A stretch of 64,000 bases of DNA from Jiangella endophytica (GTDB lineage Bacteria; Actinomycetota; Actinomycetes; Jiangellales; Jiangellaceae): the NCBI RefSeq assembly GCF_003427025.1, contig NZ_QVAI01000002.1, positions 124,001-188,000 of the forward strand, given 5' to 3'. Positions 1-8,696 of this stretch are shown here, piece by piece. Position 1 is the first letter of the stretch. Each line of letters starts with the position of its first letter. Position numbers and translations under genes: made by a program. A model generated the notes under the pieces. That model did not search any database and was not told where the DNA came from. It worked only from the letters and a program-made list of their open reading frames with translations.

Positions 1-716
1 TCGTTCCAGACCCAGAGGAACTGGAAGATGCTGAACGCGGCGATCGCCGGCGTGACCAGCGGCAGCATGATCCGCAGGAAGATCGTGACGTGTCCCGCGC
101 CGTCGACCCGCGCCGCCTCGACCAGCTCGGCCGGGACCTCCTTGAAGAAGTTGTGCAGCAGGAAGATCGCCAGCGGCAGCGCGAAGATCGTGTGCGAGAT
201 CCACAGCGGCCAGAACGACCCCGCTCCGTGCAGGCCGGTGTCGACGTACAGCCGCAGCAGCGGGATCAGCGCGATCTGCAGCGGCACGATCTGCAGGGCG
301 AACACCGCGACGAACAGCGTGTCGCGGTACGGGAACCTCATCCACGCGAACGCGTAGGCCGCGAGGCACGCGATCGTCACCGGGATGACCACCGCCGGGA
401 TCGTGATGACGATCGAGTTGATGAAATACGTCGAGAGCGCGGTCCCGCCGTAGAGCACCTCGTCGTAGTTGGCGAGCGTCAGCTCCGGGTTGGTGAACCA
501 GGTCCACCAGCCGGTGGTCTTCAGCGACTGCTCCGGCCGGAACGACGTCAGCAGCAGGCCGAACGTCGGGATCGTCCACAGCACCGCGATGATCAGCGCG
601 GCCAGCGACGCCCAGCGGGACGTGAGGCGCTTGCGCGCGCGGCCGGAGATGGTGGCCGGCTCGCCGCCCGCGAGCTCTTCCTGGACGGCCGGGGTCGGGA
701 TGACGGCGCCGCTCAT
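1..716 (-). CDS. Carbohydrate ABC transporter permease (MalG type), partial at window edge
   Basis: Inner-membrane permease of a sugar importer of the CUT1 (MalFGK2) type; it forms half of the translocation pore. The reading frame starts at the ATG at 714-716 and runs off the window, so about the last quarter is missing. A hydrophobic segment near residue 35 is followed by further membrane helices. The EAA loop that docks on the ATPase is visible near residues 197-215 (EAARVDGAGHVTIFLRI). Its start overlaps the stop of the MalF-type permease by four bases (ATGA), so the two are translationally coupled. No ATPase gene is in the window; it may lie past the edge or be shared. The sugar cannot be told from the sequence. 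Confidence 0.9.
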   Translation of the reverse strand, partial: MSGAVIPTPAVQEELAGGEPATISGRARKRLTSRWASLAALIIAVLWTIPTFGLLLTSFRPEQSLKTTGWWTWFTNPELTLANYDEVLYGGTALSTYFINSIVITIPAVVIPVTIACLAAYAFAWMRFPYRDTLFVAVFALQIVPLQIALIPLLRLYVDTGLHGAGSFWPLWISHTIFALPLAIFLLHNFFKEVPAELVEAARVDGAGHVTIFLRIMLPLVTPAIAAFSIFQFLWVWN

Positions 717-1678
717 CGGTACTCCGCCTTTCGCATCTGCCGGACGTTGTAGACGACGATCGGCACCACCAGCACGAACAGCACGACGGCCAGCGACGAC
801 GCGATGCCGGTGTTCAGCGTCCGGAAGCCCTGCGTGTAGAACTCGTACGAGATGACGCTGGTCCCGAACTGACCGCCGGTCATGGTCCGGACGATGTCGA
901 AGACCTTGAGCGTGCCGATCGCGATCGTCGTCAGCACGACGACCAGCGCCGGCCGGATGCTCGGCACCGTGATGTAGCGGAACATCCGCACGCCGGTCAG
1001 GCCGTCGAGCTGGGCCGCCTCGGTGATGTCCGCCGGAATCGCCTTGATGGCCGCCGCCAGGACGGTCATCGCGAAGCCGGCCTGGACCCACACCATGATC
1101 ACGATGAGGAACAGGGTGTTCCACGGCTCGCCGATGAGGAACTGCCGTGGTTCGGCGCCCAGCCAGACGAGTACTTGGTTGAGCAGGCCGATCTGCTCGA
1201 TGCCCTGCTGGTCCGGCCGGTACTCGTAGACGAACTTCCAGATGATCGACGCGCCGACCAGCGAGATCGCCATCGGCAGGAAGATGACCGCCTTGGCGGC
1301 GGCCTCGACCCGGCTGCGGTCGACGAGGACCGCGTAGACCAGTCCGATGAACGTCGACAGGAGGGGCGTCAGGAACACCCAGATCGCAGTGTTGCGCAGC
1401 ACCGTGATCATCGCTTCGTTCGTGAAGACGAAGTCGTAGTTGTCCAGGCCGACGAAGTTCTCACTCGTGCGGTCGAAGAACGACTGGTAGCCGGTCCGGA
1501 TGGCCGGATAGACCAGCCCGACGATCAGGAGCAGCAGCGCCGGCGCCACGAACGCCAGCGACTGCCAGAGATCGGCTCTGCGCCGAGCCCGGCCGGTGAC
1601 CAGCAGGATCACGCCCATCAACGCGACGAACAGGGCGATCGCCAGGAGCATCTGGCCGAGCTTCTCGTAGTTGTCCAC
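713..1678 (-). CDS. Carbohydrate ABC transporter permease (MalF type)
   Basis: Second permease (321 residues) of the same sugar importer. Hydrophobic helices begin at residues 12-28 and 39-60, and the EAA loop (EAAQLDGLTGVRMFRYI) is near residue 219. It is longer at the N-terminus than the MalG partner, as expected for MalF-like subunits. It lies downstream of the binding-protein gene on the same strand after a 116-base gap and is coupled to the next permease by an ATGA overlap. The order binding protein, MalF, MalG is the normal CUT1 operon order, and expression probably follows the LacI-type operator at 3224-3237. Substrate unknown. Confidence 0.92.
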   Translation of the reverse strand: MDNYEKLGQMLLAIALFVALMGVILLVTGRARRRADLWQSLAFVAPALLLLIVGLVYPAIRTGYQSFFDRTSENFVGLDNYDFVFTNEAMITVLRNTAIWVFLTPLLSTFIGLVYAVLVDRSRVEAAAKAVIFLPMAISLVGASIIWKFVYEYRPDQQGIEQIGLLNQVLVWLGAEPRQFLIGEPWNTLFLIVIMVWVQAGFAMTVLAAAIKAIPADITEAAQLDGLTGVRMFRYITVPSIRPALVVVLTTIAIGTLKVFDIVRTMTGGQFGTSVISYEFYTQGFRTLNTGIASSLAVVLFVLVVPIVVYNVRQMRKAEYR

Positions 1679-1794
1679 GTGTCACCACCTCGAGATGCAG
1701 ACGACAAGGGGCATGGAGACGAGCACGGACGAGCGGGATGCGGAGCCGGCGTCTGACAACCGGCGAAGCACCCGCTCGCCCGTGGCTCACCCCT

Positions 1795-3159
1795 TTACGG
1801 CCAGGCGTTCTCGATCGCGTCGACCGTCTCCTGCGTGCTGGCGCCGGTGATCCAGTTGACCATCCCGGTCCAGAACGCGACGGTCCCGACCTCGGCCGGC
1901 ATCAGGTCCGACGCGTCGAATCCGAAGGCCGCCTCGGGGTCCTGGATGATCTCCGCCGACAGCTGGTTGACGGGGCTGTCGTACGCGTCGACCGGCACCG
2001 TCTTGTTGGCCGACACGAAGTTGCCCTTGCTGGCCCGCTCTGCATGCCAGTGGTCGCTGGACAGGTAGGTCTGGAAGGCCTGGACCTCGGGACGCTCGGT
2101 GAACGCTGCGGTGAACTCGCCGCCGCCCAGCACCGGGTTGCCCTGCGCGGGGTCGATCCCAGGCAGGTAGAAGGCGTACACGTCGCCATCCTCAGCAACC
2201 TCGACGCCGTCGCCCCAGTTCGCCTGGTAGAACGACGCTTGGCGATGCATCCAGCACTGGCCCTGCAGGATCGGCAGGCCGCCGTCCTCGAACCGCGTGG
2301 TGGCAATGCTGGAGACGTCACCCAGGCCGCCATTGACGTACTGGTCGTTCTTGAGGATCTCGCCCACGGTGTCGAACGCCTCGACCACCTGAGGGTCGTT
2401 GAACGGGATCTCGTGCTCGTACCACTGCCGGTAGACGTCGATGCCGGCGGTGCGGAGCATGACCTCCTCGACCCAGTCGGTGCCCGGCCAGCCGGTGGCG
2501 TCGCCGGAGCCGAAGCCGGCACACCACGGCATGCCCCCGTCGGCGACGATCTGATCGGACAGTGCGATCAGGTCGTCCCAGGTCTCGGGGATCTCGTAGC
2601 CGGCCTCCTCGAAGGCCGACGGCGAGTACCAGACGAACGACTTCACGTTCGCGCCGAACGGCGTGCCGTAGTACGTGCCGTCGACGGTGCCGTAATCGAT
2701 CCACGCCGCGTCGAACGACGCCTCGACGTTCGCCCGGGCGTCGTCCGGCACCGGGATGACGGCGTCGTAGTCGCGGACCAGCGTGGCCAGCAGACCCGGC
2801 TGCGGAATGATCGCCAGATCGGGCGGCGAACCACCCTGGATGCGCACCGGCAGCTGAGCCTCGAACTCGTCCGAGCCCTCGTAGACGACCGTCATGCCCG
2901 TGCACTCTTCGAACGTGTCGAAGGACGCCTCGAGGGGCGCGTCCTCCGGCGCGACGATGGTGCTGTAGACGCTCACCTGAGTGCCCTCGAGGTCGCCGTA
3001 GTCCTCCGCGAAGGCACAGTCGGCGTCGCCTCCGCCAGTGTCGCCGCCGCCCGCGGTGTCGTCGTCGCCGTCGTCGCCGCCGCACGCGGCCAGGACGAGC
3101 GACACGCTTGCAGCCAGGCCGACAGCCGCCCAACCCTTGCGGGCGCTGCTCATCGCCAT
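1795..3159 (-). CDS. Extracellular sugar-binding lipoprotein of the ABC importer
   Basis: Solute-binding protein (454 residues) that would capture the sugar outside the membrane and deliver it to the two permeases. The N-terminus is a lipoprotein signal: Arg/Lys near residues 7-8, a hydrophobic stretch, then the lipobox LAAC with the acylated Cys at residue 26. A Gly/Asp-rich linker follows. The body is a SBP_bac_1-type fold (ProDom-like periplasmic binding protein family 1) of usual length. A GGGAGG-type ribosome site precedes the ATG at suitable distance. It is first in the operon and has a palindromic LacI-family operator about 65 bases upstream. No LacI gene is in the window. Confidence 0.92.
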   Translation of the reverse strand: MAMSSARKGWAAVGLAASVSLVLAACGGDDGDDDTAGGGDTGGGDADCAFAEDYGDLEGTQVSVYSTIVAPEDAPLEASFDTFEECTGMTVVYEGSDEFEAQLPVRIQGGSPPDLAIIPQPGLLATLVRDYDAVIPVPDDARANVEASFDAAWIDYGTVDGTYYGTPFGANVKSFVWYSPSAFEEAGYEIPETWDDLIALSDQIVADGGMPWCAGFGSGDATGWPGTDWVEEVMLRTAGIDVYRQWYEHEIPFNDPQVVEAFDTVGEILKNDQYVNGGLGDVSSIATTRFEDGGLPILQGQCWMHRQASFYQANWGDGVEVAEDGDVYAFYLPGIDPAQGNPVLGGGEFTAAFTERPEVQAFQTYLSSDHWHAERASKGNFVSANKTVPVDAYDSPVNQLSAEIIQDPEAAFGFDASDLMPAEVGTVAFWTGMVNWITGASTQETVDAIENAWP

Positions 3160-3223
3160 GTGTCCGTCTCCCTCCCAGCAGGGATCGGTCCGAGCTCCTG
3201 CCGCTCGAATCCCAGTGCATGAA

Positions 3224-3237
3224 CGAAAACGTTTACG
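3224..3237. promoter_or_regulatory. LacI/GalR-family operator upstream of the sugar importer
   Basis: CGAAAACGTTTACG is a near-perfect palindrome centred on the CG typical of LacI/GalR operators (AAACGTTT core). It is markedly AT-rich against the local sequence and sits 65 bases before the binding-protein start. A second, looser inverted repeat, CGTAA-N3-TTACG, lies at 3272-3284. The family assignment follows from the core motif; the cognate regulator is not in view. Confidence 0.7.
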
Positions 3238-3328
3238 CTCGAAAAATGCAAGAGCCCATCGGCAACTTCGCCGTAACGATTACGTCACGCCGCACGGGCG
3301 CATGTGAGGTGTCACACGTCGGTGAGCG

Positions 3329-5008
3329 TCAGGCGTGCCGCCGCGCCGCGACCACCCGGAACCGCGAGGCCACGAACGCGGCATCGGTGAGACAGGCGTT
3401 CGCGGCCGGGTTGGCGCCGGTGCCGTGGAAGTCGGAGAACGCGGCCGACTGGTTGACGAAGACGCCGCCGGTCAGGTTGATCGACAACGGCACGCCGGCG
3501 TCGACGGCGGCCAGCTCGGCGGCATCCAGCACGGCCGGGTCGGTGGAGTAGACCGACGCCGTCATGCCACCGTGCTCGCGGACCGACGCGGCGAAGCGGT
3601 CCAGCGCCTGCTCCGTGGAGTCGGCGGCGATGAGGAACGAGACCGGGCCGAAGCACTCGGCGGAGTAGCGGTCCTCGTCGGCGATGTCGACGGCCACGAC
3701 GGCGGGCGTGCGGACGGTGGCGCCCGGCCAGGCCGGGTGCGTGATCGTGCGCGCGGCGAGGACGGCGCCGTCGTCGCCGGCCGTCGCGTCGACGCGGTCG
3801 CGGACGCCGTCGTTGACCACGGCGCCGAGGATCTCGACGGCGCGGGCGTCGTCGCCGAGCAGTTTGTCGATGGCGCCCGCGAGCGCCGCGCCGAACTCGT
3901 CGAACGTCACCTTGCCCTGGTCGGTGAGGATGCCGTCGCGCGGGACGAACACGTTCTGCGGCGCGGTGCACATCTGCCCGGTGTAGAGGCTCAGCGAGAA
4001 CGCGAGGTTGTTCACCAGGCCGCGCAGGTCGTCGGTGGAGTCGACGACGACGGTGTTCAGCCCGGCCTTCTCGGTGAACACGACGGCCTGGCGGGCGTTC
4101 TGCTCGAGCCAGGAGCCGAACGCCGTGGAGCCGGTGAAGTCGACGATGCGGATCTCGGGCCGGACGGCGAGCACCGCGGCCAGCCGGTCGGCCGGGTCCT
4201 CGGCCGCGAGCGTGACGAGGTCGGGATCGAAGCCGTACTCACCGAGCACCTCGCGGATCGTCTGCACGGTGATGGCCAGCGGCAGGACGGCGTTGGGATG
4301 CGGCTTGACGACGACGGCGTTGCCGGTGGCCAGCGATGCGAACAGGCCGGGCCAGGAGTTCCAGGTCGGGAACGTGTTGCAGCCGATGACCAGGGCGACG
4401 CCGCGGGGCACCAGGTGGAACGTCTTCGTCATGCGCAGCGGCTCGCCCTTGGCGGGCTTCTCCCACAGCACGTCGCCGGGGATGCGGGCCTGCTCGGCGT
4501 GCGCGTACGCGACCGCCTCGAGCGCGCGGTCCAGCGCGTGCGCGCCGCCGGCCTGGAATGCCATGACGAACGCCTGGCCGGAGGTGTGCATGACCGACTG
4601 GGCCACCTCGAAGATGCGTCCGTGCAGCCGCGACAGCACCTCGAGGCACACCGCGGCTCGGCCGTCGGCGCCGGCGTCGCGCCAGGCGGGGACGGCCGCC
4701 TGAGCCGCGGCCAGCAGCGTCGTGACGGCCTCGTCGGTGGCCGGGACCCGCGGGTAGCGGACCCGCAGTTCCGGCCCGAACGGGCTGGTCTCGGTGGCGA
4801 CGGTGCCCTCGGCGCCGGGGGTCCGGAGCGGGAAGTCGGTGCCGAGGTGCGCCTCGTGCGCGGCCTGCCCCTCGGCCGCTGCCGTCTCGCCATAGACTCG
4901 CGGGCTCGGCGACTCCGGGTAGGCGGAGAAGAACGTCCGCTCACCGATGGCGGTCTCGGCCCGGCCGAGGAGGTCGCGGTGCCGATCGATCAGACTTCCC
5001 AGCGCCAT
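3329..5008 (-). CDS. paaN: Phenylacetic acid degradation protein PaaN (aldehyde dehydrogenase type)
   Basis: Aldehyde dehydrogenase-superfamily enzyme (559 residues) of the aerobic phenylacetyl-CoA pathway, assigned to oxidation of the ring-opened CoA-semialdehyde. It matches the shorter PaaN form: the ALDH part is present but there is no C-terminal MaoC hydratase domain as in the E. coli PaaZ fusion. The catalytic Cys is in YTGQMCTAPQN (about residue 347) and the glycine-rich NAD site (FTGSTAFGSWL) lies before it. A second, separate hydratase must exist for ring opening; none is in the window. The gene is divergent from the hydroxyacyl-CoA dehydrogenase gene across a 96-base promoter region that holds a 9-base inverted repeat. 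Confidence 0.9.
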   Translation of the reverse strand: MALGSLIDRHRDLLGRAETAIGERTFFSAYPESPSPRVYGETAAAEGQAAHEAHLGTDFPLRTPGAEGTVATETSPFGPELRVRYPRVPATDEAVTTLLAAAQAAVPAWRDAGADGRAAVCLEVLSRLHGRIFEVAQSVMHTSGQAFVMAFQAGGAHALDRALEAVAYAHAEQARIPGDVLWEKPAKGEPLRMTKTFHLVPRGVALVIGCNTFPTWNSWPGLFASLATGNAVVVKPHPNAVLPLAITVQTIREVLGEYGFDPDLVTLAAEDPADRLAAVLAVRPEIRIVDFTGSTAFGSWLEQNARQAVVFTEKAGLNTVVVDSTDDLRGLVNNLAFSLSLYTGQMCTAPQNVFVPRDGILTDQGKVTFDEFGAALAGAIDKLLGDDARAVEILGAVVNDGVRDRVDATAGDDGAVLAARTITHPAWPGATVRTPAVVAVDIADEDRYSAECFGPVSFLIAADSTEQALDRFAASVREHGGMTASVYSTDPAVLDAAELAAVDAGVPLSINLTGGVFVNQSAAFSDFHGTGANPAANACLTDAAFVASRFRVVAARRHA

Positions 5009-5026
5009 CGCGGGACCTCCAGAGCA

Positions 5027-5065
5027 TGTGACAGACTAACGCACAGATGGCTCTACTCTGTCACA
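5027..5065. promoter_or_regulatory. Inverted repeat in the paaN/paaH divergent promoter region
   Basis: TGTGACAGA at 5027-5035 is repeated in perfect inversion as TCTGTCACA at 5057-5065, with 21 bases between. It lies in the only gap shared by the divergent paa genes, so it is a good candidate binding site for the phenylacetate regulator. Arm and spacer lengths resemble a dimeric repressor site, but no paaR gene is in view and the motif differs from PaaR sites I know. Confidence 0.55.
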
Positions 5066-5104
5066 ACGACCCGCCGCCCGTCCATGAGGGGAGACACTCG
5101 GAAC

Positions 5105-7018
5105 ATGGACGCGATCGCTCGTTCAGTGCCCGTCGGCGTCGTCGGCGCCGGGACCATGGGCGCGGGCATCGCCCAGGTGGCGGCGGCGGCCGGGCACGAA
5201 GTGCGGCTGTACGACGCGGCCGCCGGCGCCGCCGAGACCGCGGTCGAGACGATCTTCCAGCGGCTGGCGCGCGCGGTCGACAAGGGCCGGTTGCTCGCCG
5301 AGGAGGCCGAGGACGCCGTGAGCCGGCTGCACGCCGTCGCGACGCTCGAGGACCTCGCCGGCTGCGGCCTGGTGATCGAGGCCGTCGTCGAGGATCTGGG
5401 GGTCAAGCGGGCGCTGTTCACCGGGCTCGAGGCGGTCTGCGGTCCCGACGCGGTGCTGGCCACCAACACGTCGTCGCTGTCGGTCGACGCGGTCGCCGCC
5501 GAGCTCGCCCACCCGGCCCGGTTCGCGGGCCTGCACTTCTTCAACCCGGCGCCGTTGCTCCCGCTGGTCGAGGTGGTCAGCGGCGAGCACACGGATGCCG
5601 CGGTGGCGGACCTGCTGGTGGCGACGGCGCAGGCCTGGGGCAAGACCCCGGTGCGGGCGGCGTCGACGCCCGGCTTCATCGTCAACCGGGTGGCCCGCCC
5701 GTTCTACGGAGAGGCGTTCCGGCTGCTCGAGTCCGGCCGGGTCGACGCCGCGACGATCGACGCGCTGCTGCGCGAGTCCGGCGGCTTCCGGATGGGCCCG
5801 TTCGAGCTGGCCGACCTCATCGGCCACGACGTCAACCTCGCGGTGAGCCGCTCGGTGTGGGAGGCGTTCGGTCGCGACCCTCGGTTCACGCCGTCGGTGC
5901 TGCAGGAACGGCTGGTCGCCGACGGCCGGCTGGGCCGCAAGACCGGCGGCGGCGTCTACGCCGCGGACACGCCGCGCCCGGAGCCGGCGACGGCCGACCC
6001 GGTCCCCGCCGCACCGGCGGCGTGGGCCGGCGCAGGCGGGGTGGACCCGTCCGCACCGGGCTGGAGCGTGGGCACCGGCGAGGTCGAACTGCGGCCCACC
6101 GACGGGCGCACGGCCGCCCAGCACACCGGCGGCGGGCCGCGCACCGTCGTCCTGGTCGACCTCGCGCTGGACACGTCGCCGGCACGCGTCGGCATCGCCG
6201 CACCCGAGCACGCGCCGAAGGAGCATCTCGAGGCCGCGATCGGATTCCTGCAGGGCCACGGCTACGCGGTGACGGTGCTGCCGGACGTCCCCGGCCTGGT
6301 GGTGGCCCGGACGGTCGCGACACTCGCCGCCGCGGCCGCCGATGCCGTCGACTCCGGCGTCGCGACCGCCGAGGACGTCGACACCGCGATGCGCCTGGGC
6401 ACGAACTATCCGCGCGGCCCGTACGAGTGGGGCTCCGCCCTCGGCTGGGACTGGGTGACCGGCGTGCTGGACGCGCTGGCCGCCGCCGACGACCCGGGCC
6501 GCTACCGGGTCTCGCCGCGGCTGCGCGACCGCGCCACGGCCGGCGACGGCTGGCGCGACGACGCGGAGGTCGCCGAGCGCGACGACCTGGCCCGCAATGC
6601 CGCCGAGGCGATGTGGTCGGCCGACGCCGCCTCGCGGGCCCTGGGTATGGCGGTCGAGCAGGTCTCGTCCGGCACGGCCGTGGTGAGCATGCTGGTCCGT
6701 CCCGACATGATCAACGGCCACGGCGTGTGCCACGGCGGCCTGGTGTTCGCGCTGGCCGACAGCGCGTTCGCCGTCGCTTGCAACACCCACAACCGGCGCA
6801 CGGTCGCGCAGGGTGCGGACGTCACGTTCGTCGCGCCCGCCCACGAGGGCGACCGGCTGCTCGCCGTCGCCGACGAACGGCACCGTGGCGCGCGCAGCGG
6901 CATCTGCGACGTCACCGTGTACCGCGAGGATCCCGCGGGCCTCGAGACGATCGCCCTGTTCCGCGGCCGGTCGCGGGAGATCCCCGGCACGCTGGTGCCC
7001 GACGAGGAGGAGACATGA
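5105..7018 (+). CDS. paaH: Fused 3-hydroxyacyl-CoA dehydrogenase (PaaH) and PaaI-type hotdog thioesterase
   Basis: A 637-residue protein carrying two enzymes of phenylacetate breakdown. Residues 1 to about 480 are a 3-hydroxyacyl-CoA dehydrogenase: NAD site [12 protein letters not shown] near residue 12, [14 protein letters not shown] in the middle, and the second C-terminal domain with YPRGPYEWG. From about residue 497 a complete PaaI thioesterase follows ([16 protein letters not shown]; then [20 protein letters not shown], the hotdog active-site stretch). PaaH would oxidise 3-hydroxyadipyl-CoA; PaaI would clear dead-end CoA thioesters and so free CoA. They are normally separate genes. No stop or usable internal start was seen at the junction. 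The ATG at 5105 was chosen because the NAD fold begins there. The stop overlaps the thiolase start (ATGA). Confidence 0.9.
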   Translation: MDAIARSVPVGVVGAGTMGAGIAQVAAAAGHEVRLYDAAAGAAETAVETIFQRLARAVDKGRLLAEEAEDAVSRLHAVATLEDLAGCGLVIEAVVEDLGVKRALFTGLEAVCGPDAVLATNTSSLSVDAVAAELAHPARFAGLHFFNPAPLLPLVEVVSGEHTDAAVADLLVATAQAWGKTPVRAASTPGFIVNRVARPFYGEAFRLLESGRVDAATIDALLRESGGFRMGPFELADLIGHDVNLAVSRSVWEAFGRDPRFTPSVLQERLVADGRLGRKTGGGVYAADTPRPEPATADPVPAAPAAWAGAGGVDPSAPGWSVGTGEVELRPTDGRTAAQHTGGGPRTVVLVDLALDTSPARVGIAAPEHAPKEHLEAAIGFLQGHGYAVTVLPDVPGLVVARTVATLAAAAADAVDSGVATAEDVDTAMRLGTNYPRGPYEWGSALGWDWVTGVLDALAAADDPGRYRVSPRLRDRATAGDGWRDDAEVAERDDLARNAAEAMWSADAASRALGMAVEQVSSGTAVVSMLVRPDMINGHGVCHGGLVFALADSAFAVACNTHNRRTVAQGADVTFVAPAHEGDRLLAVADERHRGARSGICDVTVYREDPAGLETIALFRGRSREIPGTLVPDEEET

Positions 7019-8214
7019 CCGAGGCGTTCCTGGTCGGCGGCGTGCGCACCCCGATCGGCCGGTACGGCGGCGCGCTGTCGTCCGTGCGCCCCGACGACCT
7101 CGCGGCGCACGTGCTGCGTGCGCTGCTGGTCCGCCATCCCGAGGTGCCGGCCGACGCCGTCGACGAGGTCGTGCTCGGCTGCGCCAACCAGGCCGGTGAG
7201 GACAACCGCAACGTGGCCCGCATGGCCGTGCTGCTGGCCGGCTACCCGGCGACGGTGCCGGGCGTGACGGTGAACCGGCTGTGCGGCTCCGGGCTGGACG
7301 CGCTCGCCTACGCCGCCCGGGCCGTGCGCACCGGCGAGGCGGACGTCGTCGTGGCGGGCGGCGTCGAGTCGATGTCGCGGGCGCCGTTCGTCCTGCCGAA
7401 GGCGCAGTCCGCGTTCGACCGCGGCAACGCGCAGGTCTACGACACCACGATCGGCTGGCGGTTCGTGAACCCCGTGCTGGAGACCGCCTACGGCACCGAC
7501 TCGATGCCCGAGACGGCGGAGACCGTCGCCGCCGAGTACGCGATCTCGCGCGCCGACCAGGACGCCTTCGCACTGCGCAGCCAGCAGCGGGCGGCCGCCC
7601 GGCGCAAGGAGCTGGCGGCCGAGATCGTCCCCGTCACCGTCCCCCGCAAACGCGGCGAGCCCGATGTCGTCGACGCCGACGAGCACCCGCGAGAGACCTC
7701 GCTCGAGGCCCTGGGGCGGCTGCGGCCGATCGTGCGGCCCGACGGCACCGTCACGGCCGGCAACGCGTCCGGCGTCAACGACGGCGCCGCCGCGCTGCTG
7801 GTGCTGAGCGCCGCCGCGGTCGAGCGCTACGGCGTCGAGCCGCTGGCCCGGGTCACCGGCGCGGCCACCGCCGGCGTCGAGCCGCGGGTCATGGGCCTCG
7901 GCCCGGTTCCGGCGACGCGCAAGCTGCTCACGAAGGCCGGCGTCGCGCTGGCCGACGTCGGGAACGTCGAACTGAACGAGGCGTTCGCGGCCCAGTCGCT
8001 GGCCTGCCTGCGGCTGCTCGGGCTGCCCGACGACGCCGAGCAGGTGAACCCGAACGGCGGCGCGATCGCGCTCGGCCACCCGCTGGGCATGAGCGGTGCC
8101 CGCCTCGCGCTGTCCGCCGCGCTGGAGCTGCAGCGGCGCGGGTCGCGGCACGCGCTGGCCACCATGTGCATCGGGGTGGGCCAGGGGATCGCCGTCCTCC
8201 TGGCCCGTCCCTGA
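7015..8214 (+). CDS. paaJ: Thiolase, likely 3-oxoadipyl-CoA thiolase of phenylacetate degradation
   Basis: Acetyl-CoA acyltransferase family enzyme of 399 residues, the usual length. The acylated Cys is in [11 protein letters not shown] (about residue 88), the His in [16 protein letters not shown], and the second catalytic Cys in MCIGVGQG near the C-terminus. It would split 3-oxoadipyl-CoA to succinyl-CoA and acetyl-CoA, the last step of the pathway begun by PaaN/PaaH. Four-base overlap with the fused paaH gene couples translation. The sequence alone does not separate PaaJ/PcaF from a general acetyl-CoA acetyltransferase; context decides. The ring-epoxidation genes (paaABCDE) and the ligase paaK are not in the window. 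Confidence 0.87.
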   Translation: MTEAFLVGGVRTPIGRYGGALSSVRPDDLAAHVLRALLVRHPEVPADAVDEVVLGCANQAGEDNRNVARMAVLLAGYPATVPGVTVNRLCGSGLDALAYAARAVRTGEADVVVAGGVESMSRAPFVLPKAQSAFDRGNAQVYDTTIGWRFVNPVLETAYGTDSMPETAETVAAEYAISRADQDAFALRSQQRAAARRKELAAEIVPVTVPRKRGEPDVVDADEHPRETSLEALGRLRPIVRPDGTVTAGNASGVNDGAAALLVLSAAAVERYGVEPLARVTGAATAGVEPRVMGLGPVPATRKLLTKAGVALADVGNVELNEAFAAQSLACLRLLGLPDDAEQVNPNGGAIALGHPLGMSGARLALSAALELQRRGSRHALATMCIGVGQGIAVLLARP

Positions 8215-8284
8215 GCCGACGTCGGCGCCGGGTTCCCCGTCGACCTCCGGCCCGTCGGCGCCGCGATGGGGCACGATGGGCCCT

Positions 8285-8635
8285 ATGAGTGATGATCAGC
8301 TGGAGGACGGGGCGCACGAGGCGATCATCTACGACGAGGACGGCCTGCCCGTCGCCGTCGCCGACCTGGATCGGGTCTCGACCAGGGGCATGTGGCTGGC
8401 GTTCGCGCTGGCCGCCGAGAGCGGGCACCTCGAGAGGTTCACCCCCATCATCAACGACGCCCTCGAGGGAGCCGGCGACGAGGCCCAGTACATCCTGACC
8501 GCGGCGCTGCACACCCTCGGCGGGCTGCTGCTGAACGACGCCTTGACCATCGCGGAGTCCGCTGGCGTCGACATGCGCGGCACCATCCGTGCGGTGCGCG
8601 ACGGCGAGGACTACCCGCCCGGCGGCCGGGCCTGA
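8285..8635 (+). CDS. Hypothetical protein, 116 residues
   Basis: I do not recognise this family. It is a small acidic protein without signal peptide or membrane segment. The N-terminus (MSDDQLEDGAHEAIIYDEDG) is strongly acidic, and the centre looks helical (MWLAFALAAESGHLERF; ILTAALHTLGGLLLNDALTIA). The ATG at 8285 was chosen since upstream codons read into the intergenic region. It lies 70 bases after the thiolase on the same strand and ends at a strong terminator, so it could be a late member of the paa transcript or independent. Codon use is like its neighbours. Confidence 0.7.
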   Translation: MSDDQLEDGAHEAIIYDEDGLPVAVADLDRVSTRGMWLAFALAAESGHLERFTPIINDALEGAGDEAQYILTAALHTLGGLLLNDALTIAESAGVDMRGTIRAVRDGEDYPPGGRA

Positions 8636-8686
8636 GGGCCTCCGCCGTGCCGGGCGTCGCGTGACGCCGCCGCACAGCGGAGGCCC
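8636..8686. terminator. Hairpin terminator between convergent genes
   Basis: GGGCCTCCGC at 8636-8645 pairs perfectly with GCGGAGGCCC at 8677-8686, and an inner stem GGCGTC/GACGCC folds within the loop. It begins right after the stop of the 116-residue gene and ends 10 bases before the end of the convergent E2 gene, so it can serve both strands. No U-run, as usual in actinomycetes. Confidence 0.75.
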
Positions 8687-8696
8687 AAGGCGTCGA

